This document shows positions 17,556 to 26,016 of a stretch of DNA of 64,000 nt, piece after piece. The stretch is from the NCBI RefSeq assembly GCF_013283795.1, contig NZ_JABSOD010000004.1:245550-309549 (forward strand). Direction: 5' to 3'. Position 1 is the first letter of the stretch. Each line of letters starts with the position of its first letter. The translations under genes were made by a program, and so were the position numbers. The notes under the pieces were generated by a model. The model saw nothing but the letters and a program-made list of their open reading frames with translations, was not told the origin of the DNA and did no database searches. Origin of the DNA: Rheinheimera lutimaris. Lineage in GTDB: Bacteria; Pseudomonadota; Gammaproteobacteria; Enterobacterales; Alteromonadaceae.

Positions 17556-17606
17556 CTGCTAACTGCTTATACTTGCCCTCCTTTGGTGCAAATATCGGAT
17601 TTAACC

Positions 17607-18791
17607 TTGCAACGCCAAGCAAAAAACCTGTTAAGTGCCGTGCTGGCACAACTGGGCCTTATTAAACACGACAGCCAGCGTTTGTCGGCCATACCACTGA
17701 CCGAAAGGCTAAAGGTAGCAGTGGCTGCCTTTATCGCGCTATTTATTGTTACCTACACCAGCCTGCAGCTGGCTGATGCCGCCAGCACTATAGTGTTGCT
17801 GGCCTCAATGGGCGCCTCGTCAGTATTGTTATTTGGTTTACCCAACAGCCCACTGGCACGGCCCTGGTCATTTGCCGCCGGCCATCTTATCTCGGCTACC
17901 GTGGGCCTTATTTGCTCGCACTTGTTTACTGACTTAGCACTGATGGCCGCGGTAACTATTGGCTGCGTGCTGTTTGTAATGTACATCTTTGAGTGTATGC
18001 ACCCGCCGGGTGGCGCCACCGCGCTGGTACCGGTGATTGCCTCCACCGACAGCGTATTGGGTTATGACTTTTTGCTCTACCCGGTAGCGCTTAATGTGTT
18101 TATCATGCTGCTGGTGGCCATAGTGCTGCAAAAGTTCTGGTTAAAACGCGGCCTGCAACCAACCGCACAGAAATTTGACCCGGTACATTTGCACAAAGAC
18201 GCCTCACCGCTGAAGCGGCTGGGCCTGCAGCCAGACGATTTGCTCAGTGCACTCAACAGCTTTGATACCGTAGTCGATATTAGCGAGCAAGATTTAGAAC
18301 GCTTATATCACCAGGCACAACTGCATGCTTATCAGCGCAAAAGCGGCGAAATTCGCTGTAGCGACATTATGTCACGTGACTTGATCACCATTGGTCCCAA
18401 CAGCGCCGTGGCGGCGGCCTGGCAGCTACTGCGCAAACACAAAATAAGTATGCTGCCGGTAACAGATAGCCAGCAGCAACTGCTGGGCGTAGTGTCGACG
18501 GTCGATTTTCTGAAAAACCTGCAGGTACCGCACTACTGGGGCTTGCTACGCCATGTTAATCAGCTACTGCTGAAAAACCGCCACAATAAGCAGTACAAAC
18601 GCAAAGTGGCCGAGATTATGGTCAGCAAACTTAGCGTTGCACATGAAGATGACCATATCGCCGCGCTGGTGCCGATGTTATCTGATCAGGGCCTGCACCA
18701 TATACCTGTACTAAACGATCAGCAACAGCTGGTCGGAGTGATCACCCAATCGGATCTTATTGCCGCCTTATTCAATGCCAAACTGGCTTGA
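17607..18791 (+). CDS. HPP-family membrane protein with C-terminal CBS pair
   Basis: An N-terminal HPP domain (four TM segments, signature MHPPGGATALVPV) is joined to two CBS domains (IMSRDLITI and IMVSKLSVA region). HPP proteins of cyanobacteria and chloroplasts were reported to transport nitrite, and CBS pairs usually sense adenosine nucleotides. Here it may be a nucleotide-regulated nitrite channel; that is inference from family and neighbourhood. The frame opens at GTG 17544 within the previous terminator, so TTG 17607 (after CGGA) is used, giving about 394 aa. The exact start is uncertain. Confidence 0.75.
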   Translation: MQRQAKNLLSAVLAQLGLIKHDSQRLSAIPLTERLKVAVAAFIALFIVTYTSLQLADAASTIVLLASMGASSVLLFGLPNSPLARPWSFAAGHLISATVGLICSHLFTDLALMAAVTIGCVLFVMYIFECMHPPGGATALVPVIASTDSVLGYDFLLYPVALNVFIMLLVAIVLQKFWLKRGLQPTAQKFDPVHLHKDASPLKRLGLQPDDLLSALNSFDTVVDISEQDLERLYHQAQLHAYQRKSGEIRCSDIMSRDLITIGPNSAVAAAWQLLRKHKISMLPVTDSQQQLLGVVSTVDFLKNLQVPHYWGLLRHVNQLLLKNRHNKQYKRKVAEIMVSKLSVAHEDDHIAALVPMLSDQGLHHIPVLNDQQQLVGVITQSDLIAALFNAKLA

Positions 18792-18795
18792 AATA

Positions 18796-20757
18796 TCAGG
18801 CCAGAGTAAACCGCGCTACCAGTTGTTGTAATTGCTCTGCTAACCGCGACAGCTCACGGCTGGTGCTGGCGGTTTGTTCGGCGCCAGCACTGGTTTGTAC
18901 CGCTACGTCACTAATATTAAGAATTTTCTGGTTTATCTCATCAGCGACTGCAGCTTGCTGCTCAGCAGCTGATGCGATCTGCATATTCTTATCATTAATG
19001 CCATTAATTCCCTGTAACACCTGCGCCAGAATATCACCGGTTTGTGCTACTTTATCGCGCCCCTCCTGCGCTTGGCTTAAGCTGGTGCGCATTGCGTCTG
19101 TCGCCTGATTGGCGCCTTGCTGCAGGCCTTCTATCATACGCTGAATATCCGTTGTAGACTTTGCGGTGCGCTGTGCCAGGGTGCGTACCTCATCGGCCAC
19201 TACGGCAAAACCACGACCAGCATCACCGGCACGGGCAGCTTCTATCGCCGCATTTAACGCCAGTAAATTGGTTTGCTCGGCAATGCCACGAATAACATCC
19301 AGCACCGAGGTAATAGCGTCGCTATCATATTTTACTTTCTCGATAACTTTCGCCGTACTTTCCACCTGAGTAGATAATTGCTGAATAAGCGCTATGGTCT
19401 GCTCCAGCCTGTTTTGCCCTTGTGCGGCGCCCGACTGCACCGTTTCCGATAGCTCTGCCGCCTCTGCCGTACTGGCGGCAACATCGCGCACCGTCGCGCT
19501 CATTTCATGCATAGCAGTGGCCACCATCTCAGTATCCTGCTGTTGCTGCTGCACACCTTTGCTGGTTTGCAGCGTTACCGCCGAAGATTGCTCAGCTGCG
19601 GTAGCGACCTGCCCGGTAGCGCCGCCAATTTCCTGAATAACCTGCTGTAACTGCTGCGCCATACTGTTGGTACTGTCGGCTATACGACCAAATTCATCTT
19701 TACTTTTATAGTGGCAGCGCGCGGTAAGGTTGCGCTGTGCCAGTGCGGTTATGGTGCTCTCAATACTGCGTACCGCCGCCGAGATGCTGCGCATGGTAAT
19801 ACCCGCAACAAGAGCCAGCACGGCACTGATAACGACAATCGCCGCGGCTAATAGCCACAACTGACGAACAGACTGCTGCTGCAGCTGCTCAGCAGAGCCG
19901 ATAATATCGGTTTTTAGTGCGGTTTCAAATTCTGCCATCTGTGCCAAACGACTGGTAGCAAGGTCAAACCACTGGCCATCATCGACATTGAGCGGCTCAC
20001 CTAATGCGGTATTAAACGCCAATTGCTGCAAGCGGGAAACTTCAACAAAACTGTTATGCTGGCTGAGGGTGCGCCAGGTGCTTTGCTGCTGTGGGCTGAC
20101 CATACGTAAAAAGTTTTCGGCAAACGCATTGTAAGCGCCTAAATTATTGCTAAAGCGGGCCAATAGTTCACTGTTAAAACTGCCTCGGCTAAACACTAAG
20201 CCTAAAATAGCGCGCTCACGTCCGGCACGCTCTTTCATTTCTATAAACTGGTTTAGTGTCGCCAGTTGCCGCGCCATATCCCGATGCGTTAGTGCCGCCT
20301 CCAGCTGATGGTTCTGCGCTATCATGGCGGTAATTAATGCCGTATAACGCTCTGCTGAGGCAGCATTGTTGACGCTTTGCTGGTCAACCTGCCGGCGTAA
20401 ATCGTTTAGCTGGCCAAGCTGTTGTTGCAGTGCGCTAAGTTCAGGCATCTGCAGAGCATTAAAAGCCGTTAAGCGCTGATCGCTTTGCAAGCGTAACTGT
20501 AACATTCGTTCACTAAAGCGCTTACCTGAACTGGCCAGATATACACCAGAGGCACCGCGCTCAGCTTGTAAGGTTGCCACTAAGGCATTGGTTGTGGCTG
20601 ACACCTCGATAGCCTGGCTAACATGCTCCGCTTCACTCACCTGCTGCCAGCTAGCGCCAAATCGATTTAGCGCCAACCAGAGTGCGGCTAACGCTGGCAA
20701 TAACAGTAATAACATCAGTTTACGACTGATAGACAGGTTACGAATAAAGTATGTCAT
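18796..20757 (-). CDS. Methyl-accepting chemotaxis protein with nitrate/nitrite-sensing NIT domain
   Basis: A 653-aa chemoreceptor. TM1 (about 12-30) precedes a helical NIT sensor (about 50-300) with the family signatures [16 protein letters not shown] and [14 protein letters not shown]2 (about 305-325), a HAMP domain and a signalling domain follow, with the hairpin tip [19 protein letters not shown] and [17 protein letters not shown] domains bind nitrate or nitrite, so this receptor likely steers cells along nitrate gradients. It converges with the HPP gene, four bases apart. The upstream region carries a NarL-type site. Confidence 0.9.
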   Translation of the reverse strand: MTYFIRNLSISRKLMLLLLLPALAALWLALNRFGASWQQVSEAEHVSQAIEVSATTNALVATLQAERGASGVYLASSGKRFSERMLQLRLQSDQRLTAFNALQMPELSALQQQLGQLNDLRRQVDQQSVNNAASAERYTALITAMIAQNHQLEAALTHRDMARQLATLNQFIEMKERAGRERAILGLVFSRGSFNSELLARFSNNLGAYNAFAENFLRMVSPQQQSTWRTLSQHNSFVEVSRLQQLAFNTALGEPLNVDDGQWFDLATSRLAQMAEFETALKTDIIGSAEQLQQQSVRQLWLLAAAIVVISAVLALVAGITMRSISAAVRSIESTITALAQRNLTARCHYKSKDEFGRIADSTNSMAQQLQQVIQEIGGATGQVATAAEQSSAVTLQTSKGVQQQQQDTEMVATAMHEMSATVRDVAASTAEAAELSETVQSGAAQGQNRLEQTIALIQQLSTQVESTAKVIEKVKYDSDAITSVLDVIRGIAEQTNLLALNAAIEAARAGDAGRGFAVVADEVRTLAQRTAKSTTDIQRMIEGLQQGANQATDAMRTSLSQAQEGRDKVAQTGDILAQVLQGINGINDKNMQIASAAEQQAAVADEINQKILNISDVAVQTSAGAEQTASTSRELSRLAEQLQQLVARFTLA

Positions 20758-20770
20758 AAAACGGCCTCAG

Positions 20771-20855
20771 GGTGAAAATCACCACTATTTTAGGTAAAAA
20801 CCACCCAAACACTAAGCAGGCAAAGGTGGCTACCTCATTTGGGGTAATTGCCACA
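20771..20855. promoter_or_regulatory. NorR-like site cluster between the chemoreceptor and the 134-aa gene
   Basis: GGT-N7-ACC occurs at 20771-20783 (GGTGAAAATCACC, a perfect palindrome) and 20793-20805, with a GGT-N7-ACa variant at 20843-20855. This resembles the triple NorR arrays before qNor and ytfE. No clean sigma54 promoter is seen: CGGTGCCAGCTTGCT at 20878-20892 has GG to GC spacing one base short. NorR control is therefore only suggested. Confidence 0.4.
20831..20846. promoter_or_regulatory. NarL-type 7-2-7 site of the chemoreceptor/134-aa gene region
   Basis: TACCTCA-TT-TGGGGTA. Its centre is about 82 bp upstream of the chemoreceptor start and 86 bp upstream of the divergent gene, so either or both could be controlled. 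Confidence 0.65.
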
Positions 20856-20924
20856 CCAATATAGCGTATATAACCGCCGGTGCCAGCTTGCTAAACTGGC
20901 TTAAATTCTTACCGGGCTATTGCT

Positions 20925-21329
20925 ATGAATATTGAATCTTACTCCGACTTAATCCAGGCTGCGGCCATGCAGGACGAGCCGCAACGTTTGCTGTTTGTGT
21001 TTGCCAAAGCAGAGCTGCCAAACGGCTATACCGATACGCAGAAAAACAACTTTGAGCAAGGCCAGGGCGGTGCTTTAGCACCGGTATTGTGTGTTGATAA
21101 ATTGCCGGACGAGGTCAGCGATTTTGCAAATCTGGTGAGTGAATCAAAAACCACCGGTGTTGACTGGGATATTGCCTTTGTTTCGGCACTGGGCGGTCGC
21201 GGTGGCTTCCCGCCGAACAGCGATGAAGCGACACAGCCGCTTAAGATGATGATGGAGAAAATTCAGGGCGGCATGATTGCCGATTTTCTTACCTTTGATA
21301 AAGCCGGCGAGTTAGTGGCCTTATATTAA
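20925..21329 (+). CDS. Conserved 134-aa protein of unknown function
   Basis: A small acidic soluble protein. RLLFVFAKAELP (about 21-32), GGALAPVLCVDK (about 48-59), DIAFVSALGGRGG (about 81-93) and MIADFLTFDKAGE (about 117-129) look like the conserved core of a proteobacterial family that databases, from memory, often label ribonucleotide reductase subunit alpha. It is far too short to be a reductase and shows no such motifs. It has no TM or signal peptide and one Cys. The ribosome site is weak. NorR-like and NarL-type sites upstream suggest a role in nitrogen-oxide conditions. Confidence 0.65.
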   Translation: MNIESYSDLIQAAAMQDEPQRLLFVFAKAELPNGYTDTQKNNFEQGQGGALAPVLCVDKLPDEVSDFANLVSESKTTGVDWDIAFVSALGGRGGFPPNSDEATQPLKMMMEKIQGGMIADFLTFDKAGELVALY

Positions 21330-21337
21330 CGAATATT

Positions 21338-21371
21338 GGGGCGCCCATTTTCATTACTGAACGGGCGCCCC
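21338..21371. repeat. GGGGCGCCC hairpin (REP-like), copy 4
   Basis: GGGGCGCCC (21338-21346) and GGGCGCCCC (21363-21371) form a perfect 9-bp stem with a 16-base loop, followed by TAC. It lies between the convergent 134-aa gene and hemN and may end both transcripts. Confidence 0.55.
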
Positions 21372-21378
21372 TACAGCA

Positions 21379-22740
21379 TTACACCACCTTTGAATAACGC
21401 TGCTGGCCCTGAGTTAAATAGGCATCAAAACAGGCACAGATGCTGCGTACCCACAACCGGCCAGCGTTGGTGACTTTAATGCGCTCTGCGTATACCTCAA
21501 CCAGGCCGTCTTCCATAAAGGGCTGTAAGCGCTCCAGCGCCCCGGCGAAGTATTGCCAAAAACCCTGAATACGCCATTGCCGGCTAAATGTCTCTGTATC
21601 CAGTTCGAAGTGACAGATAAGCTGGCTGATTAAGGCAGCGCGCAGTTTATCGTCGCTATTTAAACTAAAGCCGCGTTCAGTGGGGCGCTGAGCCTTATTT
21701 ATCGCGGCATAATAGGCCGGCAGCTCTTTACTGTTTTGCCACAGCACGCCGCTTACCTGGCTGATGCTGGATACGCCAAGGCCAATTAACGCATCCTGGC
21801 CGGCAGTGGTATAGCCCTGAAAATTGCGCTGCAGCTTACCGGCTTGTTGTGCTTTGGCCAGGGCGTCATCCGGCCGGGCAAAGTGGTCCATACCAATAAA
21901 CTGATAACCGGCCGCGACAAAACGATTAATTGCCAGTTGCATTAATTCCAGCTTTAGTGGCGCATCCGGCAGGCTGGCATCGCTTATTTTGCGCTGGGCG
22001 GCAAAACGCTCCGGAATATGGGCATAGCTAAATAACGAGATCCGATCGGGATTAAGGCGGATAATTTCATCGACGGTTTCGGCAAAACTGGCCGGCTGTT
22101 GAAAGGGTAAGCCGTAGAGAAGGTCGAGATTAATCGAGCTAAAGCCGAGCTCACGGCTTAACTGCACCTGATGGCGAATAAGGTCAGTATCTTGCACCCG
22201 GTTAATGGCAATTTGCACTTTTTCATCTAAATCCTGCACGCCATAACTAACACGGTTAAAACCCAGCGTGCGCAAATGCCTCAGCTTATCGTCGCTGCAG
22301 CTGCGCGGGTCTATTTCAATGCTGATTTCGGCATCAGCATTAATAGTAAAAAACTTATGCAATAGCGCCATTAAGCGGCTAAGTTGTACCTCCGTTAAAA
22401 AAGTTGGCGTACCGCCACCTAAATGCAGTTGGTTAATGCGCTTAGTGTCCAGCAAAGGCGCATATAACGCCATTTCATCAGCCAGCGCGTCGAGATAAGT
22501 ATCGGCTTTATGCTGATGGCGGGTGAGCACCTTATTACAACCGCAGTAGTAACACAGCTTATGACAGAACGGGATATGCAGGTACAAACTAAGCTGGTCC
22601 GGGCTTTGGCTGATAGCACCGCGGATCAGCCCGTGGTCAAAGTCAGTACTCAGCGCCAGTGCAGTGGGGTAAGAGGTATAACGCGGGCCATTAATATTGT
22701 ATTTACTGATTAATGCCGGGTCCCATTTAATCGTTTGCAT
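21379..22740 (-). CDS. hemN: Oxygen-independent coproporphyrinogen III oxidase HemN
   Basis: Radical-SAM enzyme (453 aa) forming protoporphyrinogen IX for haem without O2. Motif HIPFCHKLCYYCGC, with CxxxCxxC plus the extra Cys typical of true HemN, is near residues 57-70. GPRYTSYPTA is near the N-terminus and LHLGGGTPTFL near 110. The ATG at 22740 follows AGAGGTAAAG; a longer frame to 22803 has no such site. A TATAAT-like -10 lies upstream with an FNR half-site (ATCAA) at about -40. It supplies haem for NarI, qNor and other cytochromes under anoxia. Confidence 0.93.
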   Translation of the reverse strand: MQTIKWDPALISKYNINGPRYTSYPTALALSTDFDHGLIRGAISQSPDQLSLYLHIPFCHKLCYYCGCNKVLTRHQHKADTYLDALADEMALYAPLLDTKRINQLHLGGGTPTFLTEVQLSRLMALLHKFFTINADAEISIEIDPRSCSDDKLRHLRTLGFNRVSYGVQDLDEKVQIAINRVQDTDLIRHQVQLSRELGFSSINLDLLYGLPFQQPASFAETVDEIIRLNPDRISLFSYAHIPERFAAQRKISDASLPDAPLKLELMQLAINRFVAAGYQFIGMDHFARPDDALAKAQQAGKLQRNFQGYTTAGQDALIGLGVSSISQVSGVLWQNSKELPAYYAAINKAQRPTERGFSLNSDDKLRAALISQLICHFELDTETFSRQWRIQGFWQYFAGALERLQPFMEDGLVEVYAERIKVTNAGRLWVRSICACFDAYLTQGQQRYSKVV

Positions 22741-22819
22741 CTTTACCTCTGTTATTGCGCTTTGCTGGCAGAGCGTCATTATAATGGCCCCTGTCTGCTT
22801 CACTTTGATCTATCGCAGG

Positions 22820-23320
22820 CTAGTGCGCTGCTGTTTCTGTCGCGGCCTGCTGCTGCGCCAGCCAGTTTAAACCGCGATGACAAAATAGCGGTAAACGCTC
22901 TGACCCTATGCTGTCCAGCAGGTTTTTGCAGTACAAGCCAAGCTCGGTATCACCGAGCATTTGCAGCCGGCGGCGAAAAAATAACGTATCCGGATCGGCC
23001 GTATTGCTGATCATAGCCACAAAGTCGGCCAGCTCTGCCTTTAGCAGTAAATCCTGCTCTGCGCTGGCTAACTGCACCCTTAGCTTGTCACCGTTCAGGC
23101 TGATGGCAAACTGCAGTGCAATATCGCTAACCTGCACCACCAGCGTCTTAGCCGTTAAAAAATTCAGCTCGCCGGTTTTAAGTTCAGGGCGGAAGAATTG
23201 GTTTAGCGCCAACTGTAACACGCCAGCCTGAGCCGCCTTGGGCGCATAGCGGGTAAGGCCACGCAGCATTGTAGGTAGTGACGCTACCAAATTAGAGTTA
23301 ACTCTTTTAATATCAAACAT
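22820..23320 (-). CDS. ubiT: Ubiquinone biosynthesis accessory factor UbiT
   Basis: SCP2/sterol-carrier lipid-binding domain protein (166 aa), needed in E. coli with UbiU and UbiV for O2-independent ubiquinone synthesis. The core strands ELNFLTAKTLVVQV and LQFAISLNGDKLRVQ and the segment DPDTLFFRRRLQMLGDTELG match UbiT. The frame opens at a TTG, but the ATG at 23320 lies seven bases after AAGG. It is divergent from ubiUV, 110 bp apart, as in other gammaproteobacteria. It probably binds prenylated quinone intermediates. Confidence 0.9.
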   Translation of the reverse strand: MFDIKRVNSNLVASLPTMLRGLTRYAPKAAQAGVLQLALNQFFRPELKTGELNFLTAKTLVVQVSDIALQFAISLNGDKLRVQLASAEQDLLLKAELADFVAMISNTADPDTLFFRRRLQMLGDTELGLYCKNLLDSIGSERLPLFCHRGLNWLAQQQAATETAAH

Positions 23321-23430
23321 ATACAAGCCTTACAGTTAGTTATCACCCTATAATAAAACCACAGTACGCCGCCACCGGCTATTCCCTGTCGGAGGTAGTG
23401 ATAAACGCTAAACTAACGCGGAAGACCATT

Positions 23431-24423
23431 ATGGAGCTGCTCTGCCCTGCCGGCAGTATGCCGGCACTAAAGGCCGCTATTGAACATGGCGCCGATGCCG
23501 TTTATATCGGTTTAAAAGATGATACCAATGCCCGTCATTTTGCCGGCTTGAATTTTGACGAAGCTAAGTTAAAAGACGCGGCCCGTTATGTGCACCAACA
23601 CGGTAAAAAACTGCATGTAGCCATCAATACCTTTGCCCACCCAAACAGCTACCAGCGCTGGCAACAAGCGGTGGATATGGCCGCCGATGCCGGCGCCGAT
23701 GTGCTTATTCTGGCCGATATTGCCGTGCTGGATTATGCTGCGGCGCGCTACCCGAAACTGGAACGGCATTTGTCAGTGCAGGCGTCAGCGACCAATGCAG
23801 CAGCAATTGATTTTTACCGCCAGTTCAATATCAGCCGGGTGGTACTACCGCGGGTATTATCGATGCAGCAAGTGCGGGCGCTGGCTCACAGTTGCGATAT
23901 CGACCTGGAAGTGTTCGCTTTTGGCAGCCTGTGCATTATGGCCGAAGGCCGCTGTTATTTAAGCTCTTATATGACCGGGCAGTCGCCCAATACCGCGGGT
24001 GCCTGCTCGCCGGCAGCGTTTGTCAACTGGCAGGACAATAACGGCACGCTGGAGTCGCGTTTAAACGGCATTTTAATTGACCGCTTTGCACCAAACGAAA
24101 CCGCCGGCTACCCCACTCTATGCAAAGGCCGCTTTACTGTGGGCAGCGACACCTACCATGCACTGGAAGAGCCCACCAGCTTAAATACGCTGGATTTGCT
24201 GCCACAACTGTACGCCGAGGGCATTAAGTCATTAAAAATAGAAGGCCGCCAGCGCAGCCCGGCCTATGTCGCGCAAATTACCCAAGTCTGGCGTGCCGCC
24301 ATCGATGCGGTTATGGCCACGCCAGAGCGTTTTAACGTGCAGCCACAGTGGCAACAGGTGTTGGCGACGTTGTCTGAGGGCAGCCAGACCACGCTGGGCG
24401 CCTATCATCGTAAATGGAAATAA
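23431..24423 (+). CDS. ubiU: O2-independent ubiquinone hydroxylation protein UbiU (U32 family)
   Basis: Peptidase-U32-like Fe-S protein (330 aa) that with UbiV hydroxylates the ubiquinone ring using prephenate rather than O2. It begins MELLCPAGSMPALKAAIEHG, and carries YIGLKDDTNARHFAGLNF and FAFGSLCIMAEGRCYLSSY with the cluster Cys, and LKIEGRQRSPAYV. The frame opens at a GTG at 23398, but the ATG at 23431 after GGAAG matches E. coli UbiU. It lies four bases from ubiV. It explains how a quinone suited to nitrate respiration is made anaerobically. Confidence 0.93.
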   Translation: MELLCPAGSMPALKAAIEHGADAVYIGLKDDTNARHFAGLNFDEAKLKDAARYVHQHGKKLHVAINTFAHPNSYQRWQQAVDMAADAGADVLILADIAVLDYAAARYPKLERHLSVQASATNAAAIDFYRQFNISRVVLPRVLSMQQVRALAHSCDIDLEVFAFGSLCIMAEGRCYLSSYMTGQSPNTAGACSPAAFVNWQDNNGTLESRLNGILIDRFAPNETAGYPTLCKGRFTVGSDTYHALEEPTSLNTLDLLPQLYAEGIKSLKIEGRQRSPAYVAQITQVWRAAIDAVMATPERFNVQPQWQQVLATLSEGSQTTLGAYHRKWK

Positions 24424-24427
24424 GCTG

Positions 24428-25300
24428 ATGAAATTTTCTCTGGGGCCGGTACTGTACTTTTGGCCCAAAGCACAGATGCTGACGTTTTACCGCGAAGCAG
24501 CCGACAGTGACATAGATATTGTTTACTTAGGCGAAACCGTGTGCAGTAAAAGGCGCGAGCTTAAATTTGACGACTATATTGCTGTTGCCCACATGTTGCG
24601 TGAGGCCGGTAAACAGGTGTGTTTATCATCGATGACCTTGTATGAAGCACCGGGTGAACTGCGCGAACTACGCAAATATGTTGATAACGGCGAGTTTTTA
24701 GTTGAAGCCAATGATGTTGGCGCCATTAGCATGCTGCAGCAACAGGGCCTGCCCTTTGTCGCCGGTGCTGCCATTAATTGCTACAACCAACATACGCTGC
24801 GCCGCTTAGTCAGCATGGGCTTAACGCGCTGGGTCATGCCGGTAGAGTTATCCGGCCAGTGGCTTAGCGAGGTGTTAAACCAGAGCATTATTGCTGATAT
24901 CCGCGACTGCTTTAGCACTGAGGTATTTGGCTTTGGTCATTTGCCATTGGCCTGGAGCGGTCGCTGCTTTACTGCCCGTTCGGAAAACCGCAGTAAAGAT
25001 CAGTGTGAGCTGTGCTGTATTAACTACCCACAGGGACGCGAGGTGAAGAGCCAGGACGGCAGTTCGGTGTTTGTGTTAAACGGTATTCAAACCCAGTCTG
25101 GCCAGCGCTATAACCTGGTTAACCAGCTAAACACTATGCAGGGCCAGGTGGATATAGTACGGTTAAGCCCACAGCTAAGCGGCACCTTTGACTGGTTAGC
25201 GAAATTTAAAGCCAATATTAACGGCACAGCGCCGCAGCCGCTGCCGGCTACCGACAGTAACGGCTACTGGCTGAATCTGGCCGGTATGGTGGCGGGTTGA
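24428..25300 (+). CDS. ubiV: O2-independent ubiquinone hydroxylation protein UbiV (U32 family)
   Basis: Partner of UbiU (290 aa). It starts MKFSLGPVLYFWPK with VYLGETVCSKRRELKF near residue 35. Cys in GRCFTARSENRSKDQCELCC near residues 180-199 are [4Fe-4S] ligands of the UbiV type. A longer frame to 24266 only overlaps ubiU out of phase; the ATG at 24428 is correct. It is co-transcribed with ubiU. mogA follows 44 bp later and may be in the same transcript. Confidence 0.92.
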   Translation: MKFSLGPVLYFWPKAQMLTFYREAADSDIDIVYLGETVCSKRRELKFDDYIAVAHMLREAGKQVCLSSMTLYEAPGELRELRKYVDNGEFLVEANDVGAISMLQQQGLPFVAGAAINCYNQHTLRRLVSMGLTRWVMPVELSGQWLSEVLNQSIIADIRDCFSTEVFGFGHLPLAWSGRCFTARSENRSKDQCELCCINYPQGREVKSQDGSSVFVLNGIQTQSGQRYNLVNQLNTMQGQVDIVRLSPQLSGTFDWLAKFKANINGTAPQPLPATDSNGYWLNLAGMVAG

Positions 25301-25344
25301 GGGTTGAGTTTTGAGTGGCTAAGGATGTAACATTTGGAGCGTAG

Positions 25345-25881
25345 ATGGCACAAACATTAACCAAAATCGGCATAGTTACCGTAAGCGACCGCGCCAGTGC
25401 CGGGGTATATGAAGATTTATCCGGCAAGGCGATCATCGATACGCTAAAAGACTACTTAACCAGTGACTGGCAGGCCGAATACCGGCTGATCCCGGACGAG
25501 CAGCCGTTAATTGAGCAAATACTACGTGAACTGGCCGACGCACAAGGCTGCTGTTTAATTGTTACCACCGGCGGCACCGGCCCGGCAAAACGCGACGTTA
25601 CGCCCGAGGCCACCGAAGCGGTGTGCGACCGCATGATGCCCGGCTTTGGCGAGTTAATGCGCACTGAATCGCTGAAATATGTTCCCACGGCAATATTGTC
25701 GCGCCAGACCGCCGGCCTGCGTGGCAGCAGTTTAATTATTAACCTGCCGGGTAAACCCAAAGCCATTCGTCAGTGTTTAGATGCGGTATTTCCGGCGGTG
25801 CCTTACTGCATAGATCTAATGGACGGACCTTATCTGCAGTGCAATGAAGCGGTGATTAAAGCGTTCCGGCCTAAAAGCTGA
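25345..25881 (+). CDS. mogA: Molybdopterin adenylyltransferase MogA
   Basis: Cytoplasmic enzyme (178 aa) that adenylates molybdopterin before molybdate insertion. The MPT-binding fold is visible in IGIVTVSDRASAGVYEDLSG (1-30), IVTTGGTGPAKRDVTPEAT near 72-90 and SSLIINLPGKPKA near 132. A second member of the superfamily, MoaB, lies at 54823, so this genome segment carries both. A GGAGCG site precedes the ATG. Its product feeds nitrate reductases NarG and NasA. Confidence 0.92.
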   Translation: MAQTLTKIGIVTVSDRASAGVYEDLSGKAIIDTLKDYLTSDWQAEYRLIPDEQPLIEQILRELADAQGCCLIVTTGGTGPAKRDVTPEATEAVCDRMMPGFGELMRTESLKYVPTAILSRQTAGLRGSSLIINLPGKPKAIRQCLDAVFPAVPYCIDLMDGPYLQCNEAVIKAFRPKS

Positions 25882-25907
25882 TATCCAGCTTTGGTGTCAG
25901 GCTTCAA

Positions 25908-25998
25908 CCGGTTTGCTCACGACAACACGCCGTGAACCCATCCCTGGGGGCTCGATTCGGCCATCCTGGCCTGCAACGGTTGTCTTAGAGCAAGCCGG
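25908..25998. repeat. Dispersed palindromic repeat, family B, copy 2
   Basis: CCGGTTTGCTC (25908-25918) is matched by GAGCAAGCCGG (25988-25998) at the other end. In between are CCGTGAACCCATCCCTGG and GGCCATCCTGGCC. It has the same arrangement as 9077-9167 and lies between the convergent mogA and kinase genes. Confidence 0.6.
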
Positions 25999-26016
25999 TC
26001 TTCGCTATCAGCCATG

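Noticed and set aside
17544..17606. Upstream extension of the HPP-CBS gene
   Set aside because: It would start with a GTG inside the preceding terminator hairpin and adds residues unlike the family.
22801..22820. FNR box for hemN
   Set aside because: Only one half-site (ATCAA) fits. The spacing to a TATAAT is right, but the match is too weak to list as a site.
23398..23430. GTG start for ubiU after GGAGG
   Set aside because: GGAGG is only two bases from the GTG, and the ATG at 23431 matches the known UbiU N-terminus.
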